From NCBI RefSeq assembly GCF_030397575.1, contig NZ_JAPNXS010000002.1, forward strand, positions 124,001 through 188,000: a stretch of DNA of 64,000 nucleotides. The letters run 5' to 3'. Numbering within the stretch: position 1 is the stretch's first letter; each line of letters opens with the position of its first letter. Below are positions 38,801 through 49,000 of the stretch, in pieces. Made by a program: the position numbers and the translations under genes. The notes beneath the pieces are model-generated. The model did no database searches. It saw only the letters and a program-made list of their open reading frames with translations, and had not been told where the DNA came from. This DNA is from Psychromonas sp. 14N.309.X.WAT.B.A12. Its GTDB lineage: Bacteria; Pseudomonadota; Gammaproteobacteria; Enterobacterales; Psychromonadaceae.

Positions 38801-40294
38801 TTACAGTTCGATAGATTCGGCAATTACTTTCAAGGTTAACCCTGCTTTATGTTGTTGAGCGACCTCTTTTTGTAACATAGCAAACAAGTCATTTTCTTTA
38901 AATAAAACCGCGGGTACATCAAGTTGTAACTTATCCCCATTGAGCTTTATTTTTGCTAACTGTAAAGGGAAGTCTCGACGCCCTAAAGTTAAAATGATCG
39001 CTACTCTGAGCAATTGTACTAATTGATAATACTCACTTTCACTGATCATATCTGACACAATAGCTTGTTTAATTTTACCTCGGTGATCACCCACCATAGT
39101 GGCTATAATTTCCTGTCCCTGCTCACTAAACCCCGGCATATCAGAATAATGCAAAATATAAGCGCCGTGATGTTGACGCTTTTTAGAATGAATATTAATG
39201 CCAATTTCATGGAGCAAAGCGGCATAACGTAGGAACATAAAGTGCATATCGTCGAGCGCTTTGCCTTGCTCAGACAGCTGCTGATTAAACAGTTGTAACT
39301 GTAACAACACGCGCCTACTAAAAACTTGGTCAATACGATGGAGGTGCAATAGGTTATTCACGGTACGGTCACGTGGTGCCATATCTTCTTCGGTACTACT
39401 TAAACCGTATAGCACCCCTTCACGTAACGCTGAAGTACAGACATTAATGTTCTTAATGGCAAACTCATCCATAAAACTACTGACAATGGCTAATGCGGCT
39501 GCTGTTAGTTCAAAACGGCTCTCTTCAACGCTTTCTAATCCTAATTTATCGAAGGTTTTAGCCCCCACAAATTGTGCAATTAAACGGCGCACACGTTTTT
39601 CAGTGATATGACTATCACCGTGTAACTCTAACATGCATTGTTTTATTGACTTGTAGGAGCCAGAAGTACCTAACACCCCCTTCCAACCGAGTTGCAAACA
39701 CTCCTCTACAATCGGCGCTAAAGTTTGTCTTGCTTCAGCTTGAGCCAAGCGCATGCCTTTACGAGTGACTTCACCTTTACCAAAGTAACGTTGTGCAAAA
39801 GAGCGAGACCCCATCTCTAAGCTTTGTGCAAATTTAATTTTAAAACGCTTACCAATAATGAATTCGGTACTGCCACCACCAATATCCATCACAAACGTCG
39901 TGCCTTTAAGCGGATAGGTGTGAGCGACACCTTGATAGATTAGCTTGGCTTCTTGCTCGCCGCTGATCACTTCAATGGGGTGGGGGAAAATGGCTTTAGC
40001 ACGTTCAATAAACTCATCACTGTTGACGGCTACGCGAAGGCTATAAGTGGCAACAATGCGAACTGCACGACAGGTTAACCCTGACAGTTGTTGGTTAAAT
40101 TCAGCGAGACAATCTAAGCCACGCTGAATCGCTTCTTCCGATAAGACTTTATTTTCATCCAAGCCGCTGGCTAAACGAACACTTTTCTTATTAGTGAATA
40201 CGGTTTGAATGCAGCCTGTTAACTCTCTTGCTACAATCAAATGAAAACTATTTGAACCTAAATCAATAGCGACTAAATGGCAGTCCTCATTCAT
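38801..40294 (-). CDS. ppx: Exopolyphosphatase (Ppx/GppA family)
   Basis: 497 residues. The ASKHA ATPase-type fold opens with VAIDLGSNSFHLIVAR and has the second phosphate loop FVMDIGGGSTEFIIG and NVCTSALREGVLYG. A C-terminal HD-like helical domain contains LRYAALLHEIGINIHSKKRQ. It removes terminal phosphate from polyphosphate. The gene lies 47 bp behind ppk on the same strand, as in E. coli, so the synthase and its antagonist share a transcript. A GppA-type pppGpp activity cannot be excluded from sequence. Confidence 0.93.
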   Translation of the reverse strand: MNEDCHLVAIDLGSNSFHLIVARELTGCIQTVFTNKKSVRLASGLDENKVLSEEAIQRGLDCLAEFNQQLSGLTCRAVRIVATYSLRVAVNSDEFIERAKAIFPHPIEVISGEQEAKLIYQGVAHTYPLKGTTFVMDIGGGSTEFIIGKRFKIKFAQSLEMGSRSFAQRYFGKGEVTRKGMRLAQAEARQTLAPIVEECLQLGWKGVLGTSGSYKSIKQCMLELHGDSHITEKRVRRLIAQFVGAKTFDKLGLESVEESRFELTAAALAIVSSFMDEFAIKNINVCTSALREGVLYGLSSTEEDMAPRDRTVNNLLHLHRIDQVFSRRVLLQLQLFNQQLSEQGKALDDMHFMFLRYAALLHEIGINIHSKKRQHHGAYILHYSDMPGFSEQGQEIIATMVGDHRGKIKQAIVSDMISESEYYQLVQLLRVAIILTLGRRDFPLQLAKIKLNGDKLQLDVPAVLFKENDLFAMLQKEVAQQHKAGLTLKVIAESIEL

Positions 40295-40341
40295 ATTTAT
40301 TCCTCATTGTTATAACGATGTCACCAATAAAGTACTCGGTA

Positions 40342-42426
40342 TTATTTTAGTGCTTTAGCTTCTTCTTTATTAATTTTTTGAAGATAGTCGTAAATTACCA
40401 TTTGCGAGCGTAGTGGTTCGTCGCCTTTTTTCGGCGTTAAATATTCATTAGACTGATCTGTATTAAGAATCCTTGCCTTACAGTTATCAGCTAATTGAAT
40501 ATTAATGATATCAATAATGGTTTTTTGTACCTTAGGGCAATAAATCGGACACCCTACTTCAATACGTCTTTCTATGTTGCGCGTCATCCAATCCGCAGAG
40601 GAAATATAAACACGTTGTTTGCCACCGTTTGAGAAAATAGAAACACGTGCATGCTCTAAATAACGATCAACAATACTTACAGCGGTAATGTTTTCACTTT
40701 GACCTGAAACACCAGTCACCAATGCACAAATACCACGTACGATAAGAGTGACTTTCACACCAGCCTTACTGGCACGATACAATTGCTCAATAAAGATATC
40801 ATCAACTAAGTTATTAAGCTTAAGTATAATTTCACTCGGGTAGCCTTGTTTAGCGTATTTAATCTCTTTATCAATTAACTCAATCACTTTATCGCGGGTA
40901 TGCGTTGGCGATACAATTAAATGCTTATATTTAAACTGTAAGTAAGGTGATTTAATAAACTCAAATACCTGAGCGGATTCAGTACAAATATCTAAATCCG
41001 ACGTGAACAAACTAAAATCAGTGTAAATTTGGGCATTACTTTCATTAAAGTTACCACTGCCAACATGTGCATAACGAATAATTTCCCCTTCTTCTTCACG
41101 GGTCACTACGCATAATTTAGCGTGTACTTTTAAGTTACTCACGCCATAGGTCACATGGACACCAGCATTAGATAGCTTTTCTGCCCATTCGATATTCGCT
41201 TCTTCATCAAAGCGCGCTTGCAGTTCAATATTAACGTGTACATGCTTACCGTTTTTCACTGCTTCAATTAGTGCTTCAATAACCGCAGATCTCTTTGCTA
41301 CTCGGTATAAACATATCTCAATACTGACCACCTGTGGATCAAAGGCAGACTGTCTTAACCATTCAGTAAAATAGCTAAATTTATGATAAGGGTAATACAG
41401 TAAAATATCTTGCTCTTTAATCGCCTGCGTAATATTGCGGTAATTATCCAATACGATATGAGGTAAAGCAGGTAATTTTTTATAACGTAGATCTTTAGAG
41501 CCAATCGATGGAAATTGAATAAAATCTTTAAAACTTAAATAACGGCCACTCTCGTTTAAACGTTTGTTGGACTTTATTTTTAAGCCTTTTTTCAATACTT
41601 CAACCATAGCTTCAGGCATTTTTCTGTCATAAAGCAAACGTACTGGCTCTGCATTTAAACGGGAACGAAGTCCACTGGACATACTCTCTAATAAACTTTG
41701 ATTAATTTCGCCATGTACTTCAAATTCAGCGTCACGGGTTAGCTTAATAGAAAAAGCACGAGTATGGCTAAAGTCATAAAATACGCTAAATACTGACTGC
41801 AGAGAGTGACGAATTATATTATCAATTAAGATAATATTTTTTTGTTTACTATTTTGATCGACAGGCAGCTCTACAAAACGGGGCACATCGCTTGGCACCT
41901 CGACTAATGCATAATGGTCTTTCAGGTCTTCCTCTGCGGTACGCATCTCAACCATTAAATAGGTGCAATCATTTTTTATTTGTTCAGTTAGATTGATTTT
42001 ATCAGTAATCATCAACGGGAAAACATGGCTGCTTAATTCACTTTGAAAATACTCTGTTAACCATTGTTGCTGATATTCATTAAGTTGTTTTTCGTTAATC
42101 AGATCAATATCGTGATCGCTTAACAGCAATAATAACTCTTGATAGGTTTGGTCAAATTCATTTTGTAGTTGCTGTACTTTCTCTTGAATCTCCAAGAACA
42201 ATTGCTTTGCTTTATCTTTTTTCTGAAATTGACTTAAAAACGCCACGCGTCTAACACTGGCAACACGCACTTGATAAAACTCATCAATATTACTTGAATA
42301 AATGCCTAAGAAACGTAATCGCTCGATCAGAGGAACAGTTTTATCTTGAGCTTCTTGTAACACTCTTTGATTAAAGGATAACCAACTAAGTTCTCTATCG
42401 AAGTACTGCTGTTGCGATGTTGACAT
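40342..42426 (-). CDS. ppk: Polyphosphate kinase 1
   Basis: 694 residues, close to the 688 of E. coli PPK1. The N domain begins YFDRELSWLSFNQRVL, and the head domain contains LRFLGIYSSNIDEFYQVR. The first PLD-like catalytic half has the phosphorylated His-435 in NLKVHAKLCVV, followed by HVGSGNFNESNA; the second half has YISSADWMTRNIERRIE. It makes long-chain polyphosphate reversibly from ATP. It is first in the ppk-ppx operon. Confidence 0.96.
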   Translation of the reverse strand: MSTSQQQYFDRELSWLSFNQRVLQEAQDKTVPLIERLRFLGIYSSNIDEFYQVRVASVRRVAFLSQFQKKDKAKQLFLEIQEKVQQLQNEFDQTYQELLLLLSDHDIDLINEKQLNEYQQQWLTEYFQSELSSHVFPLMITDKINLTEQIKNDCTYLMVEMRTAEEDLKDHYALVEVPSDVPRFVELPVDQNSKQKNIILIDNIIRHSLQSVFSVFYDFSHTRAFSIKLTRDAEFEVHGEINQSLLESMSSGLRSRLNAEPVRLLYDRKMPEAMVEVLKKGLKIKSNKRLNESGRYLSFKDFIQFPSIGSKDLRYKKLPALPHIVLDNYRNITQAIKEQDILLYYPYHKFSYFTEWLRQSAFDPQVVSIEICLYRVAKRSAVIEALIEAVKNGKHVHVNIELQARFDEEANIEWAEKLSNAGVHVTYGVSNLKVHAKLCVVTREEEGEIIRYAHVGSGNFNESNAQIYTDFSLFTSDLDICTESAQVFEFIKSPYLQFKYKHLIVSPTHTRDKVIELIDKEIKYAKQGYPSEIILKLNNLVDDIFIEQLYRASKAGVKVTLIVRGICALVTGVSGQSENITAVSIVDRYLEHARVSIFSNGGKQRVYISSADWMTRNIERRIEVGCPIYCPKVQKTIIDIINIQLADNCKARILNTDQSNEYLTPKKGDEPLRSQMVIYDYLQKINKEEAKALK

Positions 42427-42612
42427 AATATTTTGAATTCCATTTTTTATTAAGCGTAAGACTTTCTAAACTAGTCAAAGAAGATGACAAGGGTATGGCT
42501 AAAATATGAAATAAAAGTGACATAAAGTTAAAATTAATGAAGTAATAAATATAAGGGGAAAGGATCGACTAAGCAAACAATAAAATGGTAAAACTTTGAA
42601 CTATAAAGACAA

Positions 42613-42636
42613 AAAAAGCAGGCGAACCTGCTTTTT
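42613..42636 (-). terminator. Rho-independent terminator after the NhaC-type gene
   Basis: On the minus strand AAAAAGCAGG-TTCG-CCTGCTTTTT is followed by TTG; a 10-bp stem, UUCG tetraloop and T run. It lies 25 bp past the antiporter stop. Confidence 0.9.
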
Positions 42637-42660
42637 ATATTTAAGATAAGCGTAAAGTAA

Positions 42661-44220
42661 CTAGTGGTTAGACATCATCTTCATAGCAGCAATGACTGCA
42701 ATAAATGCAATGCTCGCTGCAGTCAACGAAATAGCCATAGATCCAGTAAAGCCAATTACTACAAAACCAACGATAGAGACTAATGCCATTGATAATGCGT
42801 AAGGTAACTGTGTTGAAACATGGTCAATATGCTGACAACGTGCCCCCGTTGAAGATAAGATAGTAGTATCAGATATTGGAGAACAATGATCGCCAAATAC
42901 TGAGCCCGCTAATACCGCACTTAACATAGGCAGCATCATTGTTAAATCCGTTGCGCCCGCCATATCACCAGCAATCGGCAGCATGATACCGAAAGTGCCC
43001 CAAGATGTACCTGTAGAGAAAGCCATCGCACCAGATAATACGAATAAAATCACCGGTAACCAATGTAAACCGATATTACCTTGTACGAGTGTCGATAAAT
43101 AATTACCGGTATTCATATCACCAATCACACTGCCAATTGACCAAGCAAAGAACAGGATGATGATAGCGCCAAACATCGATTTAGCACCCACCCATAAAGC
43201 AAAACGGATATTATCAAAAGATTGTTTTTGTTTAAGTACAGTGAACAATGCAAATGCTAAGCCTACCAAACCACCGTAAACTAATGACGCACCTACATCA
43301 GTATTCTCAAAAGCACCTAATACAGAAAATGTTTTACCAGCCTCTACTAGTGCATTGTTACCGGTATAAACCATAAAGAATAAAGTGGCTAAGATTAAGC
43401 TGATAATTGGGTAAACTAGGTCACCGACCTTGCCTCGTTGGTGTTCTTCAATGCCTAGCTCGTCTTGTAAATCAACATGATTAGCATCTTCCACTGTCGC
43501 ATTATTTTCAGCAGCTTGTTCATGTTGCTTCATGGTCCCTATATCTAATTTAAATAAGATAACAGCAAACACCATTAACAAGGTAAATAGCGCATAGAAG
43601 TTCATTGGAATTAAGGCGACATAAGCCCCTAATGGCGAATACTCAGTCATGCCATGGCTAACTAAAATGCCACCAATAATGGTCATGATATAAGCGCCCC
43701 AACTCGACACTGGCATCAAGATACACATTGGTGCAGCAGTAGAATCAAGAATATAAGCTAGTTTGGCACGTGATACGTTAAAGCGGTCCGTCACTGGGCG
43801 TGATATGGAGCCAACCGCTAAACTGTTAAAGTAATCATCAATAAAGATAAATACACCCAAGAATGCCGCAAGCAGTGATGCACCACGTTTATCTTTAATA
43901 TGATCCAATGCCCAATCAGCAAAAGCGCGCGTACCACCAGATAAGGTTAACACGGCAGTCATCATGCCAAGTAATAGCAAGAAGGCAACAATACTCATAT
44001 TCCAAGTATTAAGGCCACCATCTTCCACAACAACACTTTTAACTGTACTGAAAATGTATTTGCCAGCATCCACGATTGAGTAATCAACCAGCAATAAAGC
44101 ACCTAAGATAATACCGATACCAAGTGATATGAGTACGCGGCGAGTAATAATAGCTAACCCGAGCGCAACGGCAGCAGGTAAGATCGACAGCATCGAAGCT
44201 GAGAAGTCGATTAAAGACAT
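42661..44220 (-). CDS. NhaC family Na+/H+ antiporter
   Basis: 519 residues with about eleven hydrophobic helices. FIFIDDYFNSLAVGSISRPV, DSTAAPMCILMPVSSWGAY and FSTGTSWGTFGIMLPIAGDM with GDHCSPISDTTILSSTGA are hallmarks of this NhaC-like family. It probably exchanges Na+ (or an organic substrate, as in malate-lactate relatives) for protons, fitting a marine life. A hydrophilic loop around residues 230-265 is rich in His, Glu and Gln. It is monocistronic, with a strong terminator. Confidence 0.87.
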   Translation of the reverse strand: MSLIDFSASMLSILPAAVALGLAIITRRVLISLGIGIILGALLLVDYSIVDAGKYIFSTVKSVVVEDGGLNTWNMSIVAFLLLLGMMTAVLTLSGGTRAFADWALDHIKDKRGASLLAAFLGVFIFIDDYFNSLAVGSISRPVTDRFNVSRAKLAYILDSTAAPMCILMPVSSWGAYIMTIIGGILVSHGMTEYSPLGAYVALIPMNFYALFTLLMVFAVILFKLDIGTMKQHEQAAENNATVEDANHVDLQDELGIEEHQRGKVGDLVYPIISLILATLFFMVYTGNNALVEAGKTFSVLGAFENTDVGASLVYGGLVGLAFALFTVLKQKQSFDNIRFALWVGAKSMFGAIIILFFAWSIGSVIGDMNTGNYLSTLVQGNIGLHWLPVILFVLSGAMAFSTGTSWGTFGIMLPIAGDMAGATDLTMMLPMLSAVLAGSVFGDHCSPISDTTILSSTGARCQHIDHVSTQLPYALSMALVSIVGFVVIGFTGSMAISLTAASIAFIAVIAAMKMMSNH

Positions 44221-44607
44221 GAAACTTTCCTTTGGTCTACATTAAATTCGAAACTGCAGGAATACAGTTTCTAGGCAATGTGTTTTAATTGAACGATAAA
44301 GTCCCAATCACACTAATTAAGTGCTCTATTTGTCAGAATAAATAGCGGCTATCAATTTGCTCAAGGAGTACCTTAAACAATCATCCTGGCTATTTTTCCT
44401 GCACATTAATTTAGCTCACTTATTTAATATAATCGGTATTAAATACCGAGTTCAGGGGGGCGAGATTTTATACTAGTTTAAGCACAAAAAAACCCCCTAC
44501 TCTAAAAAAGAGAGGGGGTTTATCTTTTTACTATAATTTAAAACAAATGATTGGTTAATTTATCACTCAAATCAGTTCAATAAATGTTCGGCCATTATAA
44601 TAAGGGT
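44221..44607. other. Intergenic region between gltD and the antiporter gene
   Basis: 387 bp containing the gltD terminator (44487-44521), a small palindrome TCGGTATT-A-AATACCGA (44433-44449) of unknown use, and a weak trace of repeat family 1 (AATAAATAGCGG ... GGCTATTTTT, 44337-44397). No ORF is supported. Confidence 0.4.
44487..44521 (-). terminator. Rho-independent terminator after gltD
   Basis: AAACCCCCT-A-CTCT pairs with AGAG-AGGGGGTTT with one bulged A. On the minus strand it is followed by a run of seven T. It ends the gltBD operon. Confidence 0.88.
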
Positions 44608-46077
44608 TTAGTTAGCGATCATTAATGAATCGTTGATACATTCAAGGTTAGTGTTACCCATCAGGTATGTATCAATTGCACGTGCTGCTTCACGACCTTC
44701 ATTGATACAACGTACGATCAGTGATTGACCTGTACGCATATCACCAGCAGCAAAAACGCCACTTTGAGTTGTTTGGTAATCGTCAGTTTTAACGTTACCG
44801 CGCTCATCAAGACCAATCTCTAATTGTGCTAAAACACCTGTTGGTTCTGGGTGTAAGAAGCCCATTGCCAAGAATGCTTTAGTACAAGGAATTGAACGTA
44901 CAGAACCTTCAACTTCTTTAAAGTTTGGACGTTGGCCCGGTGCTGCTTCTTCCCATTCGATATCCGCAACGACTAATTCTTTAACGTTACCGTTTTCATC
45001 ACCAATAAACTCTTTAGTCAAGATAGACCAATGGCGATCCACGCCCTCTTCATGTGAAGTGGTTGTTTTTAAGATCATTGGGTACGAAGGCCAAGGCATG
45101 TTAACAGTACGTTTTTCAGGTGGAATTGGCATGATTTCCACTTGTGTAACTGAAGCAGCGCCATGACGGTTTGAGGTACCAACACAGTCAGAACCTGTAT
45201 CACCACCACCGATAACCACTACGTGATCGTCAGCTGCATGGATTTCTTCTGTTTTAAGATCCATACCGTTAGCTCGACGGTTATTTTGACCTAGAAACTC
45301 CATTGCAAAGTGAACACCTTTCAGGTCACGACCTGGAATAGGTAAATCACGAGGTACAGTAGAGCCACCGCTTAATAACACAACATCAAACTGCTTACGT
45401 AAATCTTTAGCATCGAAATCAACACCGATATGTGCATTCACAACCATCTTAATACCAGCTGCTTCCATTACCGCGATTTTACGATCGATAACGTCCATAC
45501 CTAGTTTAAAATCAGGAATACCAAAACGTAATAAGCCACCTACTTTTTCGTCACGCTCATAAACTGTCACAGTATGACCCGCTGAGTTTAATTGCTCAGC
45601 TGCTGCAAGACCAGCAGGACCTGAACCTATGATTGCCACTGTTTTACCCGTACGTGATGTCGGGATTTTAGGCGTTACGTAACCATTTTCGTAAGCTTTT
45701 TCTACGATGGTTTTTTCAATATTACAAATTGTAATTGGGTCTTGATTGATCCCTAATACACACGAGCTTTCACAAGGAGCAGGACAAACACGACCAGTAA
45801 ATTCAGGGAAGTTGTTAGTAGAGCTTAGGATATCCCAAGCTTCTAACCAACTTTCACGGTACACCGCGTCATTGAATTCAGGGATGATGTTACCAATCGG
45901 ACAACCGCTATGACAGAAAGGAACACCACAGTCCATACAACGAGAAGCTTGGTCATTGACCTTCTTACCAAACACGTCGTTTTGTACGAACTCTTTATTG
46001 TTTTTTAGGCGCTCTTCTACCGATACTTTCGGTGGCAATTCACGACCTAATTCTAAAAATCCAGTAGGCTTACCCAT
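44608..46077 (-). CDS. gltD: Glutamate synthase [NADPH] small subunit
   Basis: 489 residues. N-terminal cysteine clusters bind [4Fe-4S]: CMDCGVPFCHSGCPIGN and CPAPCESSC. The FAD-binding VAIIGSGPAGLAAAEQL and NADPH-binding VVVIGGGDTGSDCVG units follow, and SGVFAAGDMRTGQSLIVRC closes the flavin site. It passes electrons from NADPH to the large subunit. Its ATG shares a base with the gltB stop (TAATG), as expected for a stoichiometric complex. Confidence 0.97.
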   Translation of the reverse strand: MGKPTGFLELGRELPPKVSVEERLKNNKEFVQNDVFGKKVNDQASRCMDCGVPFCHSGCPIGNIIPEFNDAVYRESWLEAWDILSSTNNFPEFTGRVCPAPCESSCVLGINQDPITICNIEKTIVEKAYENGYVTPKIPTSRTGKTVAIIGSGPAGLAAAEQLNSAGHTVTVYERDEKVGGLLRFGIPDFKLGMDVIDRKIAVMEAAGIKMVVNAHIGVDFDAKDLRKQFDVVLLSGGSTVPRDLPIPGRDLKGVHFAMEFLGQNNRRANGMDLKTEEIHAADDHVVVIGGGDTGSDCVGTSNRHGAASVTQVEIMPIPPEKRTVNMPWPSYPMILKTTTSHEEGVDRHWSILTKEFIGDENGNVKELVVADIEWEEAAPGQRPNFKEVEGSVRSIPCTKAFLAMGFLHPEPTGVLAQLEIGLDERGNVKTDDYQTTQSGVFAAGDMRTGQSLIVRCINEGREAARAIDTYLMGNTNLECINDSLMIAN

Positions 46078-49000
46078 TATGCTTCTCCTTTCGCTCGAGC
46101 CGCTAATACAGCCTTGTAATCACGAGGCATTACTTTCACTACTTTAGCTAAGCTTGCTTCAACATCAGCTAAGAAATCTGCTGCTGTATTAGACTCAGTA
46201 AGTTCTAAATGTTTAGTGACTTTAGCAATTAATAGCGCTTTATCAGCTTCATCTAACGGATCTAAATCAACTAGTTCCATATTACAGTTAGCTGTGAATG
46301 TGTCATCTTTATCCCAAATATAAGCAACACCGCCACTCATACCTGCCGCAAAGTTACGACCTGTTGTACCTAAGTTAACCATGATACCACCAGTCATGTA
46401 TTCACAACCGTGATCACCGATACCTTCTACAACGACTTCTGCACCCGAGTTACGTACACAGAAACGTTCACCAGCCATACCGTTAATGTAAGACTGACCA
46501 GACGTTGCACCATAGAAACATACGTTACCTACGATGATGTTGTCTTTCGATACAACACTTGAATTACGATGAGGATAAACCACGATCTGACCACCAGATA
46601 AACCTTTACCCCAGTAATCGTTCGCATCACCTTCAACAGTAAACTCAACACCTTTAGCAAGGAAACAACCAAATGATTGACCTGCAGAGCCGTTAAATTT
46701 AACTTGCATCGGCTGTGGTAAACCTTGGTCGTTGTACACTTTTGAGATCTCGTTTGACAACATGGTGCCACACGAGCGGTCGATATTAGTAATTGGGAAT
46801 GAACCCGATACTGCTTCGCCTTTTTCTAGTGCCGGTTTAGCTAAATCAATCAGTTTTCTATCTAATACTGCTTCAAGGTTATGATTTTGAGTCGTTTGAT
46901 TAAACATCCCATCATCTTCTTTAGCCGTTTCTTTAAATAGAATTGTGCTTAGGTTTAGGTTTTTGTATTTCCAATGGCTTACATCATCACGCACTTTAAG
47001 GTTTTGTGTTTGACCCACCATTTCAGTAATCGTCTTGTAACCTAGCTTAGCCATGTTTTCACGCATGCCTTGCACCATGTAACCGAAGAAAGTAACAACA
47101 TCTTCTACACGGCCGTCAAAACGTTCACGTAATGTTTTATTTTGCGTTGCAATACCAACAGGACACGTATTCAAGTGACACTTACGCATCATGATACAAC
47201 CTTCAACAACTAATGCTGCTGTTGCTACACCCCACTCTTCAGAACCTAGCAACGCTGCAATCGTTAAATCACGTGGTGTTTTCATCTGACCATCGGCTTG
47301 TAGAACAACACGGTTACGTAAACCATTCTTCATGAGCGTTTGATGTGCTTCAGATAAACCTAATTCCCACGGTAAACCTGCATGGCGGATAGACGATAAA
47401 GGTGATGCGCCAGTACCACCATCAAAACCAGCGATTAAGATAACGTCAGCTTTTGCTTTAGCAACACCTGATGCAATCGTACCTACACCTGCTTCTGATA
47501 CTAACTTAACGTTAACACGACCTTCACGGTTCGCATTTTTCAAATCGTAGATAAGCTGTGCTAAATCTTCGATTGAGTAAATATCATGATGCGGTGGTGG
47601 TGAAATCAAACCTACGCCTGGCGTAGAGTGACGCGTGCGACCAATCCAGTCATCAACTTTATGACCTGGTAATTGACCACCTTCACCTGGTTTAGCACCC
47701 TGTGCCATTTTAATTTGGATTTCAGCTGCGTTAGTTAGATAGTAAGACGTTACACCAAAACGACCTGATGCCACTTGCTTAATAGCTGAACGTTCCCAGT
47801 CACCGTTTTCTTTTGGCTTGAAACGGATAGGATCTTCACCACCTTCACCAGAGTTTGACTTAGCGCCAATTCGGTTCATCGCAATCGCTAACGTTGAATG
47901 AGCTTCATGTGAGATAGAACCGAAGCTCATCGCACCTGTTGCAAAGCGTTTTAAAATATTTTCAGCTGGCTCTACTTCATCAATTGAGATTGGACCCGAT
48001 GCTTTCGGTACAAACTCAAACTGGCTACGTAGCGTTGCAGCATCATCACCTTGTTTATCAACGGTTTCAGCGTACTGTTTAAACTGTTCGTAGTTTTTAT
48101 TACGCGTTGATTCTTGCAGTAATGAAATCGTTGTTGGATTGAATAAATGCTTCTCACCACGTTGTTTCCATTGGTAAACACCACCTACATCTAAACGCTG
48201 TACAGGTACTGCACGTAATGGATAAGCAAAACGATGACGCACTAAAATTTCATTCGCAATATCATCGATCGATAGACCTTGAATACGCGTTACTGTGCCT
48301 TTGAAGTAATCATCAACAACTGATTTACTAATACCCAATGCTTCAAATATTTGTGCACCTTGGTAAGACTGAATCGTTGAGATACCCATTTTCGAGAAGA
48401 TCTTCAATAGACCTGCATCGATTGCCGCTTTGTAAGACTTAAAGATATCTTCTACAGACTTCTCTGCAGGTAAACGTTTCTTAGCTTGAAGGTCAACAAT
48501 CATCTCTTCAATTAAGTAAGCGTTAACAGCTGAAGCACCGTAACCAATTACTGTTGCGAAATGATGTGTTTCACGTACGTCGCCAGTTTCTACAACGATA
48601 TCACACATAGCACGTAGGCCACGTTTGATTAAGTAATGATGTACCGCACCTGTTACTAACATAGCAGGAATTGGCGCATGATCAGACGTTGCGTTACGGT
48701 CAGAAAGAATAATGATTGAGTAACCATCGTGAATTGCATCTTCTGCGTAACGACAAATACGTGCCAATGCTTTCTTCAACTTGCCTGGTTCACCAGAAGC
48801 AGCAAAGAAAGTCTCTAATGTTTTAGCTTGTAAATGTTTATCATCAAGTGCATTAATTTTTTGTAATTCAGCATTACTTAATACAGGTGACTCAAGCTCA
48901 ACTTTATGACAATGCTCAGGTGTTTCAGACAATAAATTCTGATCTTTACCTAAGTATGTATTAAGCGACATAACCATACGCTCACGAATCGGATCGATTG

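Noticed and set aside
44433-44449. Palindrome TCGGTATT-A-AATACCGA upstream of the antiporter gene
   Set aside because: Over 200 bp from the gene start and matching no known operator; noted only as part of the gap.
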